Shown: positions 1-9,962, counted from the stretch's first letter. The stretch: DNA of 64,000 nucleotides from Myxococcus stipitatus DSM 14675 (GCF_000331735.1 NC_020126.1:6885501-6949500), one strand, 5' to 3'. Notes: generated by a model from the letters alone, not told the origin. A program made the numbers and translations.

Positions 1-3000
1 AGGCGCGAAATAGACGAGGTCCCGAGGAGCCACGGGAGCCTGCTCCGCTCGCGCGGGCCGCAGGAAGAAGTCGCGAATCTCCAGGTGGATGTCGCCCTGG
101 GCATCCGCCACCGCGAGGTCGATTCCGCTCCCGCTCGCGGCACGCGTCACATGAACGAAGCACCGCGCTGGGAGCCGTCCCGAGAGCCGCACCTCTCCCA
201 TCGTGAACGGCAGGTGCAGCTCCTTCGCGGAGTGATTCCAGAAGCCCGCGAGCGCGACCTGCAGCGCGCCATCAATCATTCCCGGATGAAGGAGCACATC
301 CCCGGGCCCCTGCTCTCGCGCGCCTGTCGGAAGAGCGAGCACCCCGAGCGCCTCGTGCTCCGAGGCCCACACCTCTTCCACGGGACGGTACGCGGGACCG
401 AGCTCGAGCCCGTACTCCCGCAAGCTCGCATAGAGCTCACCGCGCGAGATGCGAGGAAGGACGCGGGCCCGAATCGCCGCCAGGTCCAAGCGGCGCGGAG
501 TCCAGGAGGGCTCCGGAGGAAGAACACGCCCCTGCGCGTGGCGCACCACCGCGCCACCTTCGCCACTCGACTGGATGGAGAAGGACCCGTCCTCCGCGCC
601 CTGCTGAAAGTGGAACGAGACCTTCGCGGCCCCACTCTCGGCCCGAACCGGCCGCATCCAGACGAGCCCACCCAACCGGGTGACAGGCTGCCCCGTGACA
701 GTGGACCCCGCCGACCGAGCCATCTCCACCATCGCCGCCGCGGGGAGCACCACGTCGCCGCGCACCACATGGTCAGCGAAGAAGACGTCATCGGCCGTCA
801 ATCGGAAGTCGACGCGCGAGGGCCGCGTCATGACGGGAAGCCAGAAGCGCTCAGGCGCGAAGGCGTGACCGGGCAGATGCACCCTGCGCGGAGTCGTGGG
901 GCGAGGCAACGCGCTCCAGTCGAGCTTGACGCCACTCACCCAGAGCTGCGCCAGCCGCGCGAGGTCCCCACTCGCCGCCACCTCCGCGACGAAGCCGCGT
1001 CCAGCCGCGCCCTCCAACAAGGACGCCCAACCCCGGTGGGAGCGAGCATTCCCCACCGCGAGCAGTGCCCCCGCCCCTGACTCCAGGAACCGCCGAAGCG
1101 CCGCCACCACCTGCTCACGGCCGGAAGCGACAAAGGCCAGTCGCTCATCCATCGCGGTACGCCCCACCTGGAGGGTGTAGGCGACATCCACGAGCCGCTC
1201 GTCGCTCCCTTGTTCCCACCACCGCAACAGGGCCGCCGCCTGAGCGCGGAGCCGCTCCGGGTCCCGCGCCGACAGCACCCACAGCTCCGGCCCACCGGCA
1301 GAGGCCTCGGTGGAAACAGGACGCGGAGGCGCCGACTCCAGGACCACGTGCGCATTGGAGCCGCCAAAGCCAAACGAGCTCACCCCCGCGCGACGAGGCT
1401 TGGACGTCCTGCCCCACTCCACCGGGCCCGTGGCCAGGAAGAAGGGACTGCCCGCGAGGTCGACGTGGGGGTTCTGCTCCGCGCAGTGGAGGTTCGAGGG
1501 GATGACCCCCAGGTGCATGGCGCCGACGACCTTGGCGACGCCCGCGAGCCCCGCGGCGGCCTCGAGGTGCCCGATGGAGGACTTGAGCGCCCCCAGCGCG
1601 CAGACGGGTGGAGCACTCGCATGTGCCCACTCGGAGTAGAGGCCCGCGAAGGCTTCCTTCAGTGCGTTGACCTCGATGGGGTCCCCGAGCACCGTGCCGG
1701 TCCCATGCGTCTCGATGTACGAGACGGTCGCCGGGTCGATGGCCGCATCCCGATACGCGGCGCGGAGCAGCTCGACCTGCGCGGACGGGTCGGGCGCGGT
1801 GAGCGACTGCGCGCGGCCTCCATGATTCTCCGCCGAGCCGAGCACGATGGCGTGGATGGGGTCGCCATCCCGCTCCGCGTGGCGCAGGGGCTTGAGCAAC
1901 AGCATCACCGCGCCTTCGCCGCGCACGTAGCCATCCGCCGAGCGGTCGAACGTGCTGCACCGGAACCTCGGGCTGAGATACCCGCCACGCGCCAGGCTGA
2001 CGTGGAACAGCGGTCCCAGGACCAGGTTCACGCCGCCCACGAGTGCCAGGTCGCACTCGCCAGCGAGCATCGAGCGTCGGGCGCGGTGGAGCGCGACCAG
2101 CGAACTGGAGCACGCGGTGTTGATGGGCGAGCTGGGCCCTCGGAGGTTCAGGAAGAACGACAGCCGATTGGTGAGGACCGTCTCGGAGACCCCCGAGAGG
2201 GTGTACGCATCCACGGGCTGCTGCTCGCGGCACTGCACCTCCCAGTACTCCGAGCCCGCCGAGCCCACGAACACACCGGTCCGACTGCCAGCCAGCGTCG
2301 TCGGGTCGAGGCCCGCGTCCTCGATGCAGTGCCACGCCACTTCGAGCAGGAGCCGCTGACGAGGGTCCAACAACTCCGCCTCGCGCGGCGAGATGCCGAA
2401 GAAGGCCGCGTCGAAGCGGTCCACGTCGTCGATGAAGCCCGCCTTGAAGTCCGGCTCGACGCCCGAGCGCTCGAGCGTGGCGCGAAACGCCTCCGACCCC
2501 GGTCGCTCGCGAGGCATCACGCGGACGCCGTCGGCTCCACGCGCCAGGGAGTCCCAGAACGCCGGAAGGTCCGCTCCGCCCGGCAGTCGACCCGCGATGC
2601 CGATGATCGCGAGGGGCTCCCCTTCGCGGACCCGCCAGTCCTCGCTCTTCAACGAAGCCGCTGAGGCCGCACGTGCCTCAGGGGCCTGCACCGGCGCGGA
2701 GACAGGGCCGGGTGGTTCTGCGCCCACCTCCGTCTGTTGCGTCAAGGCCCGAGGAGCCACACGCGCGCGCGGGTCCTCCGCCAGATGCGCGGCCATCGCG
2801 TGAAGCGTGGTGAACCGATAGAAGGCCGTCGGCGACAGCTCGACGCCAAGCCGGGCGCGGATCTGGACCGCCAACGCCGTGAACCGCAGGGAGCGAAAGC
2901 CATACTCTCCCAGCGGCCGGTCGAGCTCGATGAGGCCCGCGCCAGGGGCCACCTTCTGGGCCAGCTCGCGCAGCACCTCCGCCAGCGCCAAGGCGCCCGC

Positions 3001-6000
3001 AGGAGCCGGGCTCACAGCCGCCCCCAGCTCGGCGGCAAGCACCGCGGGGTCGTCCTTCCCCAGACGAACGCGGTCGACCTTCTGGTTCAGCGTGAGCGGG
3101 AACCGCGCGAGCACCTGGAACGCCGAAGGCACCATGTACTCGGGAAGCCAGCGGCGCAGCTCCTCCGCCAGCCCCTTCACCGAGCGCGGCCGGGACAGCC
3201 GCACATACGCGATGAGCCGGTCATCCTGTCCCTCCGCGCGCCGGAGCACGACCACCGCCTCCGCGATGGCCTCCAGCTTCTCGAGCGCGGCCTCCACCTC
3301 ACCCAGCTCGATGCGATAGCCAGCGAGCTTGACCTGCGCATCCACGCGTCCGACGTACTGGAGCGAGCCGTCCTCCTGAAGGCACACGCGGTCCCCGGTC
3401 CGGTACATCGCGCGACCGCTGGGCCCGAACGGGTCCGGGACGAATCGGTCCGCGGTCAACTCCGGTCGAGCGACGTACCCCCGAGCGACACCCTCCCCGC
3501 CGATGAACAGCTCCCCTGTCTCGAGCGGAGCCACCGGGCGCCCCCGCGCATCGAGCACGTGGCACCGCGTCCGGTCGATGGGGCGCCCCAGCGTGATGGG
3601 AGTCCCGGAGTGGACCTCGCCAGCGGTCGACCAGATGGTCGTCTCCGTGGGCCCATAGACATTCCAGAGTCGAGTGACCCGCGAGAGCAGCGCGTCGGCG
3701 AGCTCACGGGTCAGCGCCTCACCGCCACACAGCGCGACCAGGTCGAGCCTCCGAGTCCACCCGGCCTCGATGAGCATCTTCCAGGTAGAGGGGGTCGCCT
3801 GGACGAGTGTCGCCCCACCCTGTTCGAGCGCCCGGAGCAGCTTCACGCCATCGTGAGCCGTCTCCGTCGACACGAGCTCGACGGTGCCGCCTGTGATCAG
3901 CGGCAGGAAGAGCTCGAGCCCCGCGATGTCGAAGCACACCGTCGTCAGGGCGAAGAGACAATCCTTCGGTCCGCACTTCAGCAGCCGCGCGAAGGACTGA
4001 AGCAGGTTCGTGAGGCTGGAGTGGGTGACCTCCACGCCCTTGGGGCGCCCTGTCGAGCCCGAGGTGTAGAGGACGTACGCGGGCCAGTCTCCCTGGGCCA
4101 CGGGGCCCTGCTCGGGAAGCGGGCCCGGAGTCCCCAGGTCATCCACCCTCAACGACAAGGTGTCGAAGCGAAGCTCCGCGCTCGCGCCGTCCACGAGCAC
4201 GCAGCGCGCGCCCGCATCGGCAATCATGTACTCCAGCCGCTCTCGCGGATACGTCGGGTCCAACGGGAGGTAGGCCGCCCCCACTTCCAAGGTGCCCAGC
4301 AACGCGGGGATGAGCTGCGGGGTCCGCTCGAGCAGGATGCCCACGCGCGCCCCCGGTCCCACGCCGTGCGCCCGAAGCCTCGCCGCGATGCGCGACGCGT
4401 GGGCCACCAGCTCGCGGTACCGCAGCACGGAGCCTCCCGCGCGGAGGGCCACGGCCTCGGGCGCCAGCGCCGCCTGCTCGCGCACGAGCTCGGGCAGGCA
4501 GCGGTCCACGGGACGGTCCGACACCCCTTCTCGCAACGGCTCGTGCGCCATCCGCCGCGCCTCGTGCCTCACGGGAAGAAGCTCGGGGGCCCGCTCCGCG
4601 AGCTCGAGGCGGGAGCGGTCACGAGCGAACAGCGCGTCGAACTCCCCCTCGGGGCCGCAGTCGTGCCAGCTCACGGCACACGTCCACTCCGGACCCGACA
4701 GGGCGGTCAGCGCCTCGGGCTCCACGCCCGTCGCCGAGGAGGCCGCGTCCGAACCCGCCAGGAGCCGTGCCGCGCGCCGTGCCACGTCCTGGGTCCGCGC
4801 ATTCGGGATGTCGCGAACCGCCATGAGGCCCGAGGAGGACGCAAGCGCCCTGAGCAACCCAGGCATCCCGCCCACCTCGTCCCAGCGGGACACCGTCACG
4901 GAGGGGGCCTCCGCGTGCGCGGCTCCCACGCGCAGGACGACGTCGTAGCGGTATCGGGTCAGCTCATTGTGCGCGCGTCCCCGCTTCGGAGTGAGCGAGA
5001 CCCCCGCGATGCGAGGAAACCGACGCCGCAGTGACAGGAAGAACGCCGGGTCCAGCACCAGCTCCGACTCATCCTCCAGGGCGCGCCGGAGCCGCTGAGC
5101 GGCGGGCTCCACCTGTCCCCCCGAGCCCTCTCGCGACTCCGCGAGCCGCTGCACTCCGAGCAGCCGCAGGTTCCGCACGTCCCCCAGGTAGATGAAGCCC
5201 TCGGGCGTGAGCAGCTCGAGCGCGGCCTCGATGACACGCGACAAGTACTCGGACGAGGGGAAGTATTGGATGACCGAGTTGAGGATGATGGTGTCGAAGC
5301 GGCGATGCGCGAGGGCGCGCAGGTCATCCGCCGGAGCCACCTCCAAGGTGACCTTCCGCGCGTCCTCCCCCAGCCGATGCAGATGGCGGCGGACATGGGC
5401 CACCGCGTTCGCGGAGAAGTCCGCGCCGCAGTAGCTCAGGGAATGCGGCGCCAGGCGCCACAGCAGGAGCCCCTTGCCACACCCCAGCTCCAGGATGGCC
5501 CGGGGCGACAGGGCGAGCACCCCCTCCACCGTCGCATCGACCCACTCACGCATGTCCGCCGCGGGAATGGGCTGCCCCAGGCTGTCGCGCCAGCACGTGG
5601 TGTCGAAGAGCGGGTCCGCGCCAGGCTCGCCCTCGTACGAAGCCTCGTAGACCTCACGCCATCGAGCGAGGTGCTCGGTCGTCCGCTCGACCCGGCGCAC
5701 GAGCCGCTCGAGCGCCTTCTCCCAGGCCTCCACCACCCGAGCCGTCGAGCCCGCATCCACGCGGGCCTCGAGCTGTCCTCCCTCCGCCGTCAACCGCAGG
5801 AGCCAACGCGGCGTGCTCCTCGGATGAGGTGAAGGAGCAGCGCCCCACTCCACCTCGACTGTCGGCCCTCGCGAGGCGAGGTCCGGATAGCGCAGCCGGA
5901 GGTCGGCGAAGCGCAGCGACTGCCCCCGCGCGGCCGTCAGCGCACGGCCCAGGGACTCCCGAACCTCCACGGGCCCCGGGTCCTTCGCGGAGACCTCCAG

Positions 6001-7275
6001 GTCCCACTCGCGAACAAAGAGGCCCGCCACCGGAGGCAGCGCCTCACCGGGTTCCGTCCGAAGGGTCAGCAGGAGCGGGGTGCTCCGCTCGCAAGACATC
6101 ACCGCCGAGACGAGCGCCGACGTCACCACCTCATCCGCCTCGGCCCTGTCACGAAGGCCCGCGATGAGCGCACGAAGGCTCTCGGGGAGCACCACCACGG
6201 CGGGCCCCCACGTCTCCGGCGGCGGCTCTGGCTGGGCACTCCGGCGAGAACGCCACAGCGACTCGTCACGCGCGGCGACGGGAACCCAGCGTGCAATCGC
6301 CTCGGCCAGCGCGGGCTCCACGCTGTCGAACCGGGCCCCGACCTCCAGTCCCAGCGCCACGAGCTGCTCGGCGCTCAGCGGCCCCCGCTCACCGTCGACC
6401 AGCGCCCCCAGCAAGAGGTCCTGTCCCACGGTGGCGACCCGGACCCGCGTCCCCTCCCACGCGAGCACCGTCCCCGCCTCCTGCCCGCTCCGCGACGAGA
6501 GCAGCCGGGCCTCCCCCACGCCCACGGCCCGCCCTCGAATCAACACCTTGGGTGTCCCCAGGGGATTCGCGGCGATGCCGAAGTCCAGCGCGCGAACGAA
6601 CGCGGCGATTCGCTCCGAGGACCAGGCCCAATCCACGAGACATCCCGAGGCGGGCTTCATCCGTCGCGGATGGAACACGGTGGCCGAGCGCTCTTGAGGC
6701 CGCGCGCTCAGGTCCCCTCGGACCAATCCATCGAGCAGCTCACCGAAGGACTCGAGCCCCTGCTCGTAGCACTTGAGGTTCAGCGACAAGGACGTCTCGT
6801 CCTCGACGATGGGAAACCCGCGGGTGAGCAGGAGCGGCCCGGCATCGACCTCCGGCGTCATCTGGTGCCAGGAGATGCCATGCTCGCGCTCACCATTCAG
6901 GAGCGCCCAGCTGGCCGCGTGGAACCCGGCGTACCGAGGCAGCGGACCATCGTGGTAGTTGATGGCGCCCCGCCGAGGAACCTCGAGCAGCGCCCCGGGG
7001 ATGATGGAGAAGCAATAGACGCTGAACAGGACGTCGATGTCCTGGGCGCGAAGCCACTCGGGCTCCACCGAGAGCGGGCCCGCGGGCACCCCCGAGTCCC
7101 GCGCCCACTGACGAAGCGCCTCGGACGGGCTCATCACCGCCGCGACGCAGTGCCCCCGCTCGCGCGCAATCTCCGCGCACGCCATCAGCATCGAGCCTTC
7201 CCCCACGAAGGCACATCGCAGACGCGCGGAAGCCCCCAGCTCCACCCGGGATGACCCACCGTCCCCGGCGCTCAT
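1..7275 (-). CDS. Hybrid NRPS/trans-AT PKS starter synthase (F-MT-A(Gly)-PCP-KS-DH...), partial at the left edge
   Basis: This assembly-line enzyme probably loads glycine, formylates and methylates its nitrogen, and extends it with malonate. 2425 residues are visible and the frame is still open at base 1. Domains in order: a formyltransferase (about 20-300; YHDGPLPRYAG near 109 and VDAGPLL near 145 match the Asn/His/Asp site of Met-tRNA formyltransferase); about 200 residues resembling the C-terminal half of a condensation domain; a SAM methyltransferase (ILELGCGKG near 596); an adenylation domain (YTSGSTGRPKG near 1072; code read as D-I-L-Q-L-G-V-I-W, a glycine code); a PCP (FRSLRF near 1462); a KS (Cys near 1720, HGTGTVLGDP near 1859, GHLEAAAG near 1900); and a DH (HxxxGxxxxP near 2169, DGALQ near 2334). 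No AT follows the KS. The ATG overlaps the stop of the upstream acyltransferase. Known rhizopodin carries an N-methyl-N-vinylformamide terminus, which such a starter would explain. The product assignment is inference. Confidence 0.9.
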   Translation of the reverse strand, partial: MSAGDGGSSRVELGASARLRCAFVGEGSMLMACAEIARERGHCVAAVMSPSEALRQWARDSGVPAGPLSVEPEWLRAQDIDVLFSVYCFSIIPGALLEVPRRGAINYHDGPLPRYAGFHAASWALLNGEREHGISWHQMTPEVDAGPLLLTRGFPIVEDETSLSLNLKCYEQGLESFGELLDGLVRGDLSARPQERSATVFHPRRMKPASGCLVDWAWSSERIAAFVRALDFGIAANPLGTPKVLIRGRAVGVGEARLLSSRSGQEAGTVLAWEGTRVRVATVGQDLLLGALVDGERGPLSAEQLVALGLEVGARFDSVEPALAEAIARWVPVAARDESLWRSRRSAQPEPPPETWGPAVVVLPESLRALIAGLRDRAEADEVVTSALVSAVMSCERSTPLLLTLRTEPGEALPPVAGLFVREWDLEVSAKDPGPVEVRESLGRALTAARGQSLRFADLRLRYPDLASRGPTVEVEWGAAPSPHPRSTPRWLLRLTAEGGQLEARVDAGSTARVVEAWEKALERLVRRVERTTEHLARWREVYEASYEGEPGADPLFDTTCWRDSLGQPIPAADMREWVDATVEGVLALSPRAILELGCGKGLLLWRLAPHSLSYCGADFSANAVAHVRRHLHRLGEDARKVTLEVAPADDLRALAHRRFDTIILNSVIQYFPSSEYLSRVIEAALELLTPEGFIYLGDVRNLRLLGVQRLAESREGSGGQVEPAAQRLRRALEDESELVLDPAFFLSLRRRFPRIAGVSLTPKRGRAHNELTRYRYDVVLRVGAAHAEAPSVTVSRWDEVGGMPGLLRALASSSGLMAVRDIPNARTQDVARRAARLLAGSDAASSATGVEPEALTALSGPEWTCAVSWHDCGPEGEFDALFARDRSRLELAERAPELLPVRHEARRMAHEPLREGVSDRPVDRCLPELVREQAALAPEAVALRAGGSVLRYRELVAHASRIAARLRAHGVGPGARVGILLERTPQLIPALLGTLEVGAAYLPLDPTYPRERLEYMIADAGARCVLVDGASAELRFDTLSLRVDDLGTPGPLPEQGPVAQGDWPAYVLYTSGSTGRPKGVEVTHSSLTNLLQSFARLLKCGPKDCLFALTTVCFDIAGLELFLPLITGGTVELVSTETAHDGVKLLRALEQGGATLVQATPSTWKMLIEAGWTRRLDLVALCGGEALTRELADALLSRVTRLWNVYGPTETTIWSTAGEVHSGTPITLGRPIDRTRCHVLDARGRPVAPLETGELFIGGEGVARGYVARPELTADRFVPDPFGPSGRAMYRTGDRVCLQEDGSLQYVGRVDAQVKLAGYRIELGEVEAALEKLEAIAEAVVVLRRAEGQDDRLIAYVRLSRPRSVKGLAEELRRWLPEYMVPSAFQVLARFPLTLNQKVDRVRLGKDDPAVLAAELGAAVSPAPAGALALAEVLRELAQKVAPGAGLIELDRPLGEYGFRSLRFTALAVQIRARLGVELSPTAFYRFTTLHAMAAHLAEDPRARVAPRALTQQTEVGAEPPGPVSAPVQAPEARAASAASLKSEDWRVREGEPLAIIGIAGRLPGGADLPAFWDSLARGADGVRVMPRERPGSEAFRATLERSGVEPDFKAGFIDDVDRFDAAFFGISPREAELLDPRQRLLLEVAWHCIEDAGLDPTTLAGSRTGVFVGSAGSEYWEVQCREQQPVDAYTLSGVSETVLTNRLSFFLNLRGPSSPINTACSSSLVALHRARRSMLAGECDLALVGGVNLVLGPLFHVSLARGGYLSPRFRCSTFDRSADGYVRGEGAVMLLLKPLRHAERDGDPIHAIVLGSAENHGGRAQSLTAPDPSAQVELLRAAYRDAAIDPATVSYIETHGTGTVLGDPIEVNALKEAFAGLYSEWAHASAPPVCALGALKSSIGHLEAAAGLAGVAKVVGAMHLGVIPSNLHCAEQNPHVDLAGSPFFLATGPVEWGRTSKPRRAGVSSFGFGGSNAHVVLESAPPRPVSTEASAGGPELWVLSARDPERLRAQAAALLRWWEQGSDERLVDVAYTLQVGRTAMDERLAFVASGREQVVAALRRFLESGAGALLAVGNARSHRGWASLLEGAAGRGFVAEVAASGDLARLAQLWVSGVKLDWSALPRPTTPRRVHLPGHAFAPERFWLPVMTRPSRVDFRLTADDVFFADHVVRGDVVLPAAAMVEMARSAGSTVTGQPVTRLGGLVWMRPVRAESGAAKVSFHFQQGAEDGSFSIQSSGEGGAVVRHAQGRVLPPEPSWTPRRLDLAAIRARVLPRISRGELYASLREYGLELGPAYRPVEEVWASEHEALGVLALPTGAREQGPGDVLLHPGMIDGALQVALAGFWNHSAKELHLPFTMGEVRLSGRLPARCFVHVTRAASGSGIDLAVADAQGDIHLEIRDFFLRPARAEQAPVAPRDLVYFAP

Positions 7276-8126
7276 GACTCCACCTGCCGACGGACTTGCG
7301 CGACCAGCGCCGTCAGCACACGTCCCGGTCCGACCTCCTCGATGTCCGCTCCGGGTTGTTTCAACAGATATTGAACAGACTCCTCCCACCGCACCGGGGA
7401 GGTGATCTGCTCGACGAGCAACCGCTTGAGGGCGCCACGGGGATAGGGCTTCGCCTCGACATTCGACACCACGGGAATCCGCGGCGACGAGAGCACGAAG
7501 TCCTCGATGAAGGCCTCGAACTCCTGTCGCGCGTCACGCATGCATCGCGAATGAAACGCGGCACTCACCGGCAGCCGCTTGAAAGCCTTCGCCCCCACCC
7601 GGCTGAAGCTGCCTTCGGCCTTCGCCAGGGACTCGAGCGGCCCGGAGAGCACCTGCTGCTCCGGCGCATTGAGGTTCGCGAGGTCCAGGTCGCTCAAGCC
7701 CTCGTCGCGCAACACCTCCCGGACACGTGCGGCGGACAGCCCGATGACCGCGGCCATGCCCCCCTCACGCGCCCGAGCCATCACCGCCGCCCGGCGCTGG
7801 ACCAGCCGCAGGCCCGTGATGAAGTCGAAGGCCCCCGCGGCGAAGAGCGCGTTGTACTCACCCAGGCTGTGTCCCGCGACCATCTCCGGCCGCTGGCCCG
7901 TCTCACGCACCTTCTTGAGATATGACAGGGCATTCACGACATAGAGCGCGGGCTGCGTCCATGCCGTCTGGTGAAGATTTCCATTCACATCATGGAGGCA
8001 CAGCTCACGAACCGACCAGCCCAGGACGGCGTCCGCCGCCGCGAGCTCATCCGGTGCGCTGTCGAACAGCTCCGCCCCCATTCCCAGGCGTTGCGAGCCC
8101 TGTCCCGGAAACACATGGATTCGCAT
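7272..8126 (-). CDS. Free-standing malonyl-CoA:ACP transacylase (trans-AT)
   Basis: FabD-like acyltransferase of about 284 residues. It opens with the family's FPGQGSQ motif, has the nucleophile elbow GHSLGEYNAL, and has the later catalytic His in SAAFHSRCM. It should load malonyl units from CoA onto acyl carrier proteins. The neighbouring synthase has a KS with no AT behind it, so this protein is the likely trans-acting AT for that line rather than, or as well as, a fatty-acid enzyme. The ATG at 8126 was chosen because the FabD fold starts right there; an upstream in-frame ATG at 8210 adds 28 unrelated residues and would run into the preceding gene. The stop TGA overlaps the synthase ATG by four bases (ATGA), which implies translational coupling. 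Confidence 0.92.
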   Translation of the reverse strand: MRIHVFPGQGSQRLGMGAELFDSAPDELAAADAVLGWSVRELCLHDVNGNLHQTAWTQPALYVVNALSYLKKVRETGQRPEMVAGHSLGEYNALFAAGAFDFITGLRLVQRRAAVMARAREGGMAAVIGLSAARVREVLRDEGLSDLDLANLNAPEQQVLSGPLESLAKAEGSFSRVGAKAFKRLPVSAAFHSRCMRDARQEFEAFIEDFVLSSPRIPVVSNVEAKPYPRGALKRLLVEQITSPVRWEESVQYLLKQPGADIEEVGPGRVLTALVAQVRRQVES

Positions 8127-8133
8127 ACATTCG

Positions 8134-9903
8134 TTATAGCCCCCTCCGCGCGGGAAGGTGGCTATCTCTCTCAGCAAAGCGCAGCGCCAGTCGCCGCAGT
8201 CCCCACGCACCCACTGCCGAGCTCACCAAACCCATCACAAACACAGGCACGGCCGGCAATCCTCCAGCCGCAACGGCCCTTTCCACCCAGGAGTCCGTGG
8301 AGAGCGGGACGTCGAGTGTCATCCGTGCCACCAACATCACCAGCAACACCACCGTCACGATGAAGACAGTGCTCACGAATCCGGCGGCATGGGAGAAGAC
8401 ATACGCCACGAGCGTGGATTCGGACGCGAAGGGCAACGAGGCGCGCGAGGCCTGCTCCGCGGAGCTCCGCGCGGACTCGATGGCGGCGAAGGAGGCCTGC
8501 CCCATCGCCTCCCAATCCGGCGCCTGGGGCGTCTGCGCCTGGACCGTGAGCCGCCGCGCGGCCCGCCGCACGCTGCGCTTGAAGAAGCGCCGCAGCTCCG
8601 ACGCGACGCGGAAGTGCGAGTCCAGGGTGAACAAGGCCCCCTCCAGGCGGCGCAGCTCCTGGCAGGCGCGAAGGACCGCCGAGTCGAAGATGATGGAGTG
8701 CCGCCGCATCGTCGTGTGGACCGTCTCGAAGAGGGCGCCGAAGGAGCGCGTCTCGCTGGGCAGCGTCTCCACCTCCGCGCGCTGGGCCCAGGCGCGGACC
8801 TCCCGGGAGACCACCTTCTTGAGGTGGTAGGGCTCCAGCGGAGGCAGGGGCTCGGCCAGCCGCAGCAGCGGGAAGAAGGCCCCCTCGTAGGAGCGCCGCA
8901 GCAGCGCGTGCAGCAGGAAGTGGAAGGCCTCCGCGCGGGGCACGCCCATCTCGAGCGGGAGCACGAACGGCTCGAAGCGATAGCAGAACCGGTTGTCGCC
9001 CAGGAGGACGATGTCCCGCATCCCCTGCACGGGGACCAGCGTCCGCGCCTCCACGAGCTGCCGCATGAAGGAGCGCCAGAGTCGGGACGCCAGCACCTCC
9101 GGGTCCGTCCCGTGCTCCACGAACCAGGCCTCCGGCCCCCCCACGTCGAGCGCCCTCGCCTCCACCTCCTCCAGCGAGGGCCCCTCCACCCGCTCCGCCA
9201 CCAGGACCTCCGGGCCACACAGCCGCTGGAAGACGCGCGGGGAGCTGGCGCCTGGATAGCGGCGGACCTGCTTGCGCAGCTCCCGCATCGCATGGGCCTG
9301 GATGCGCAGGTCCAACCCATCCCTCAATGACGCACGCAGCTCGCGCGCCAGCCGCTCCCAGGGAACGTGGCGCAGCTCGTTCGTCCGGCCCAGCCGGGCG
9401 AAGAAGAGCTCCATCTCCTGGAGCTCGTCATTCAATCGCTGCTCGGCGTTGGGGTCCCGGACGGCCACCCAGACGGGCGCGCCGCCACGCTTCAAGGTGG
9501 CGGCATGAATCTGCCCGAAGACCGAGACACGCGCGGGCCGCTCGTCGAAGTCCACGAGCCGCTGCTCCATGAAACCACCCATGGCGCCCGCGACCACCGC
9601 GCGCGCGTCGTTCATCGGACGCAATCCGCTATCCTCCTCGGGTCCCTCCAGCTCACGGCAGAACGGCGCGGGAAAGACATCCAGGCGCGAGGCCAGAAGC
9701 CACCGGGCCCGATGCCAGAATCCCCCCAATGCATCCAGACGCCGGCGGACCCTCGCGCCTTCACGCGAGGCTCTCGACGGCTGCTGACTGACACGAACCA
9801 GGCTCCGCACCAGCCCCCGGACCAGCCGTCCTCGAGCCAATGCACGCAGGCCCCGCCTCCATCGCCGCATGGAGGCCGGGGGCCTGACTTCAATGTCATT
9901 CAT
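8134..9903 (-). CDS. UbiB/ABC1-like protein with degenerate kinase motifs and a C-terminal membrane anchor
   Basis: 589 residues with the outline of the UbiB/ADCK atypical kinase family. FGQIHAATLKRG (129-140) corresponds to the family's A-rich/QVH loop, and LVAERVEG corresponds to the hinge. Key residues are missing: the VAVK lysine is Arg (VAVRDP, R149), and the catalytic HxDPHPGN and DFG segments are replaced by VQGMRDIVLLGDNRFCYRFEPF-like sequence. Two hydrophobic segments near residues 510-535 and 550-570 suggest a C-terminal membrane hairpin, as in many UbiB proteins. The stop lies 7 bases from the transacylase start, so the gene is probably co-transcribed with the PKS genes. A true UbiB would support quinone biosynthesis; this one looks like a pseudokinase, and its role here is unknown. 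Confidence 0.75.
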   Translation of the reverse strand: MNDIEVRPPASMRRWRRGLRALARGRLVRGLVRSLVRVSQQPSRASREGARVRRRLDALGGFWHRARWLLASRLDVFPAPFCRELEGPEEDSGLRPMNDARAVVAGAMGGFMEQRLVDFDERPARVSVFGQIHAATLKRGGAPVWVAVRDPNAEQRLNDELQEMELFFARLGRTNELRHVPWERLARELRASLRDGLDLRIQAHAMRELRKQVRRYPGASSPRVFQRLCGPEVLVAERVEGPSLEEVEARALDVGGPEAWFVEHGTDPEVLASRLWRSFMRQLVEARTLVPVQGMRDIVLLGDNRFCYRFEPFVLPLEMGVPRAEAFHFLLHALLRRSYEGAFFPLLRLAEPLPPLEPYHLKKVVSREVRAWAQRAEVETLPSETRSFGALFETVHTTMRRHSIIFDSAVLRACQELRRLEGALFTLDSHFRVASELRRFFKRSVRRAARRLTVQAQTPQAPDWEAMGQASFAAIESARSSAEQASRASLPFASESTLVAYVFSHAAGFVSTVFIVTVVLLVMLVARMTLDVPLSTDSWVERAVAAGGLPAVPVFVMGLVSSAVGAWGLRRLALRFAERDSHLPARRGL

Positions 9904-9962
9904 TTCGTCCGCACCAAGGAGAAGAGGGAGCGCGGACGGCGCTCCTCAGGGAGGTACGGAGT

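Noticed and set aside
2737-5034. 765-codon plus-strand frame inside the NRPS/PKS
   Set aside because: The minus frame gives intact A, PCP and KS motifs, so this frame is a shadow.
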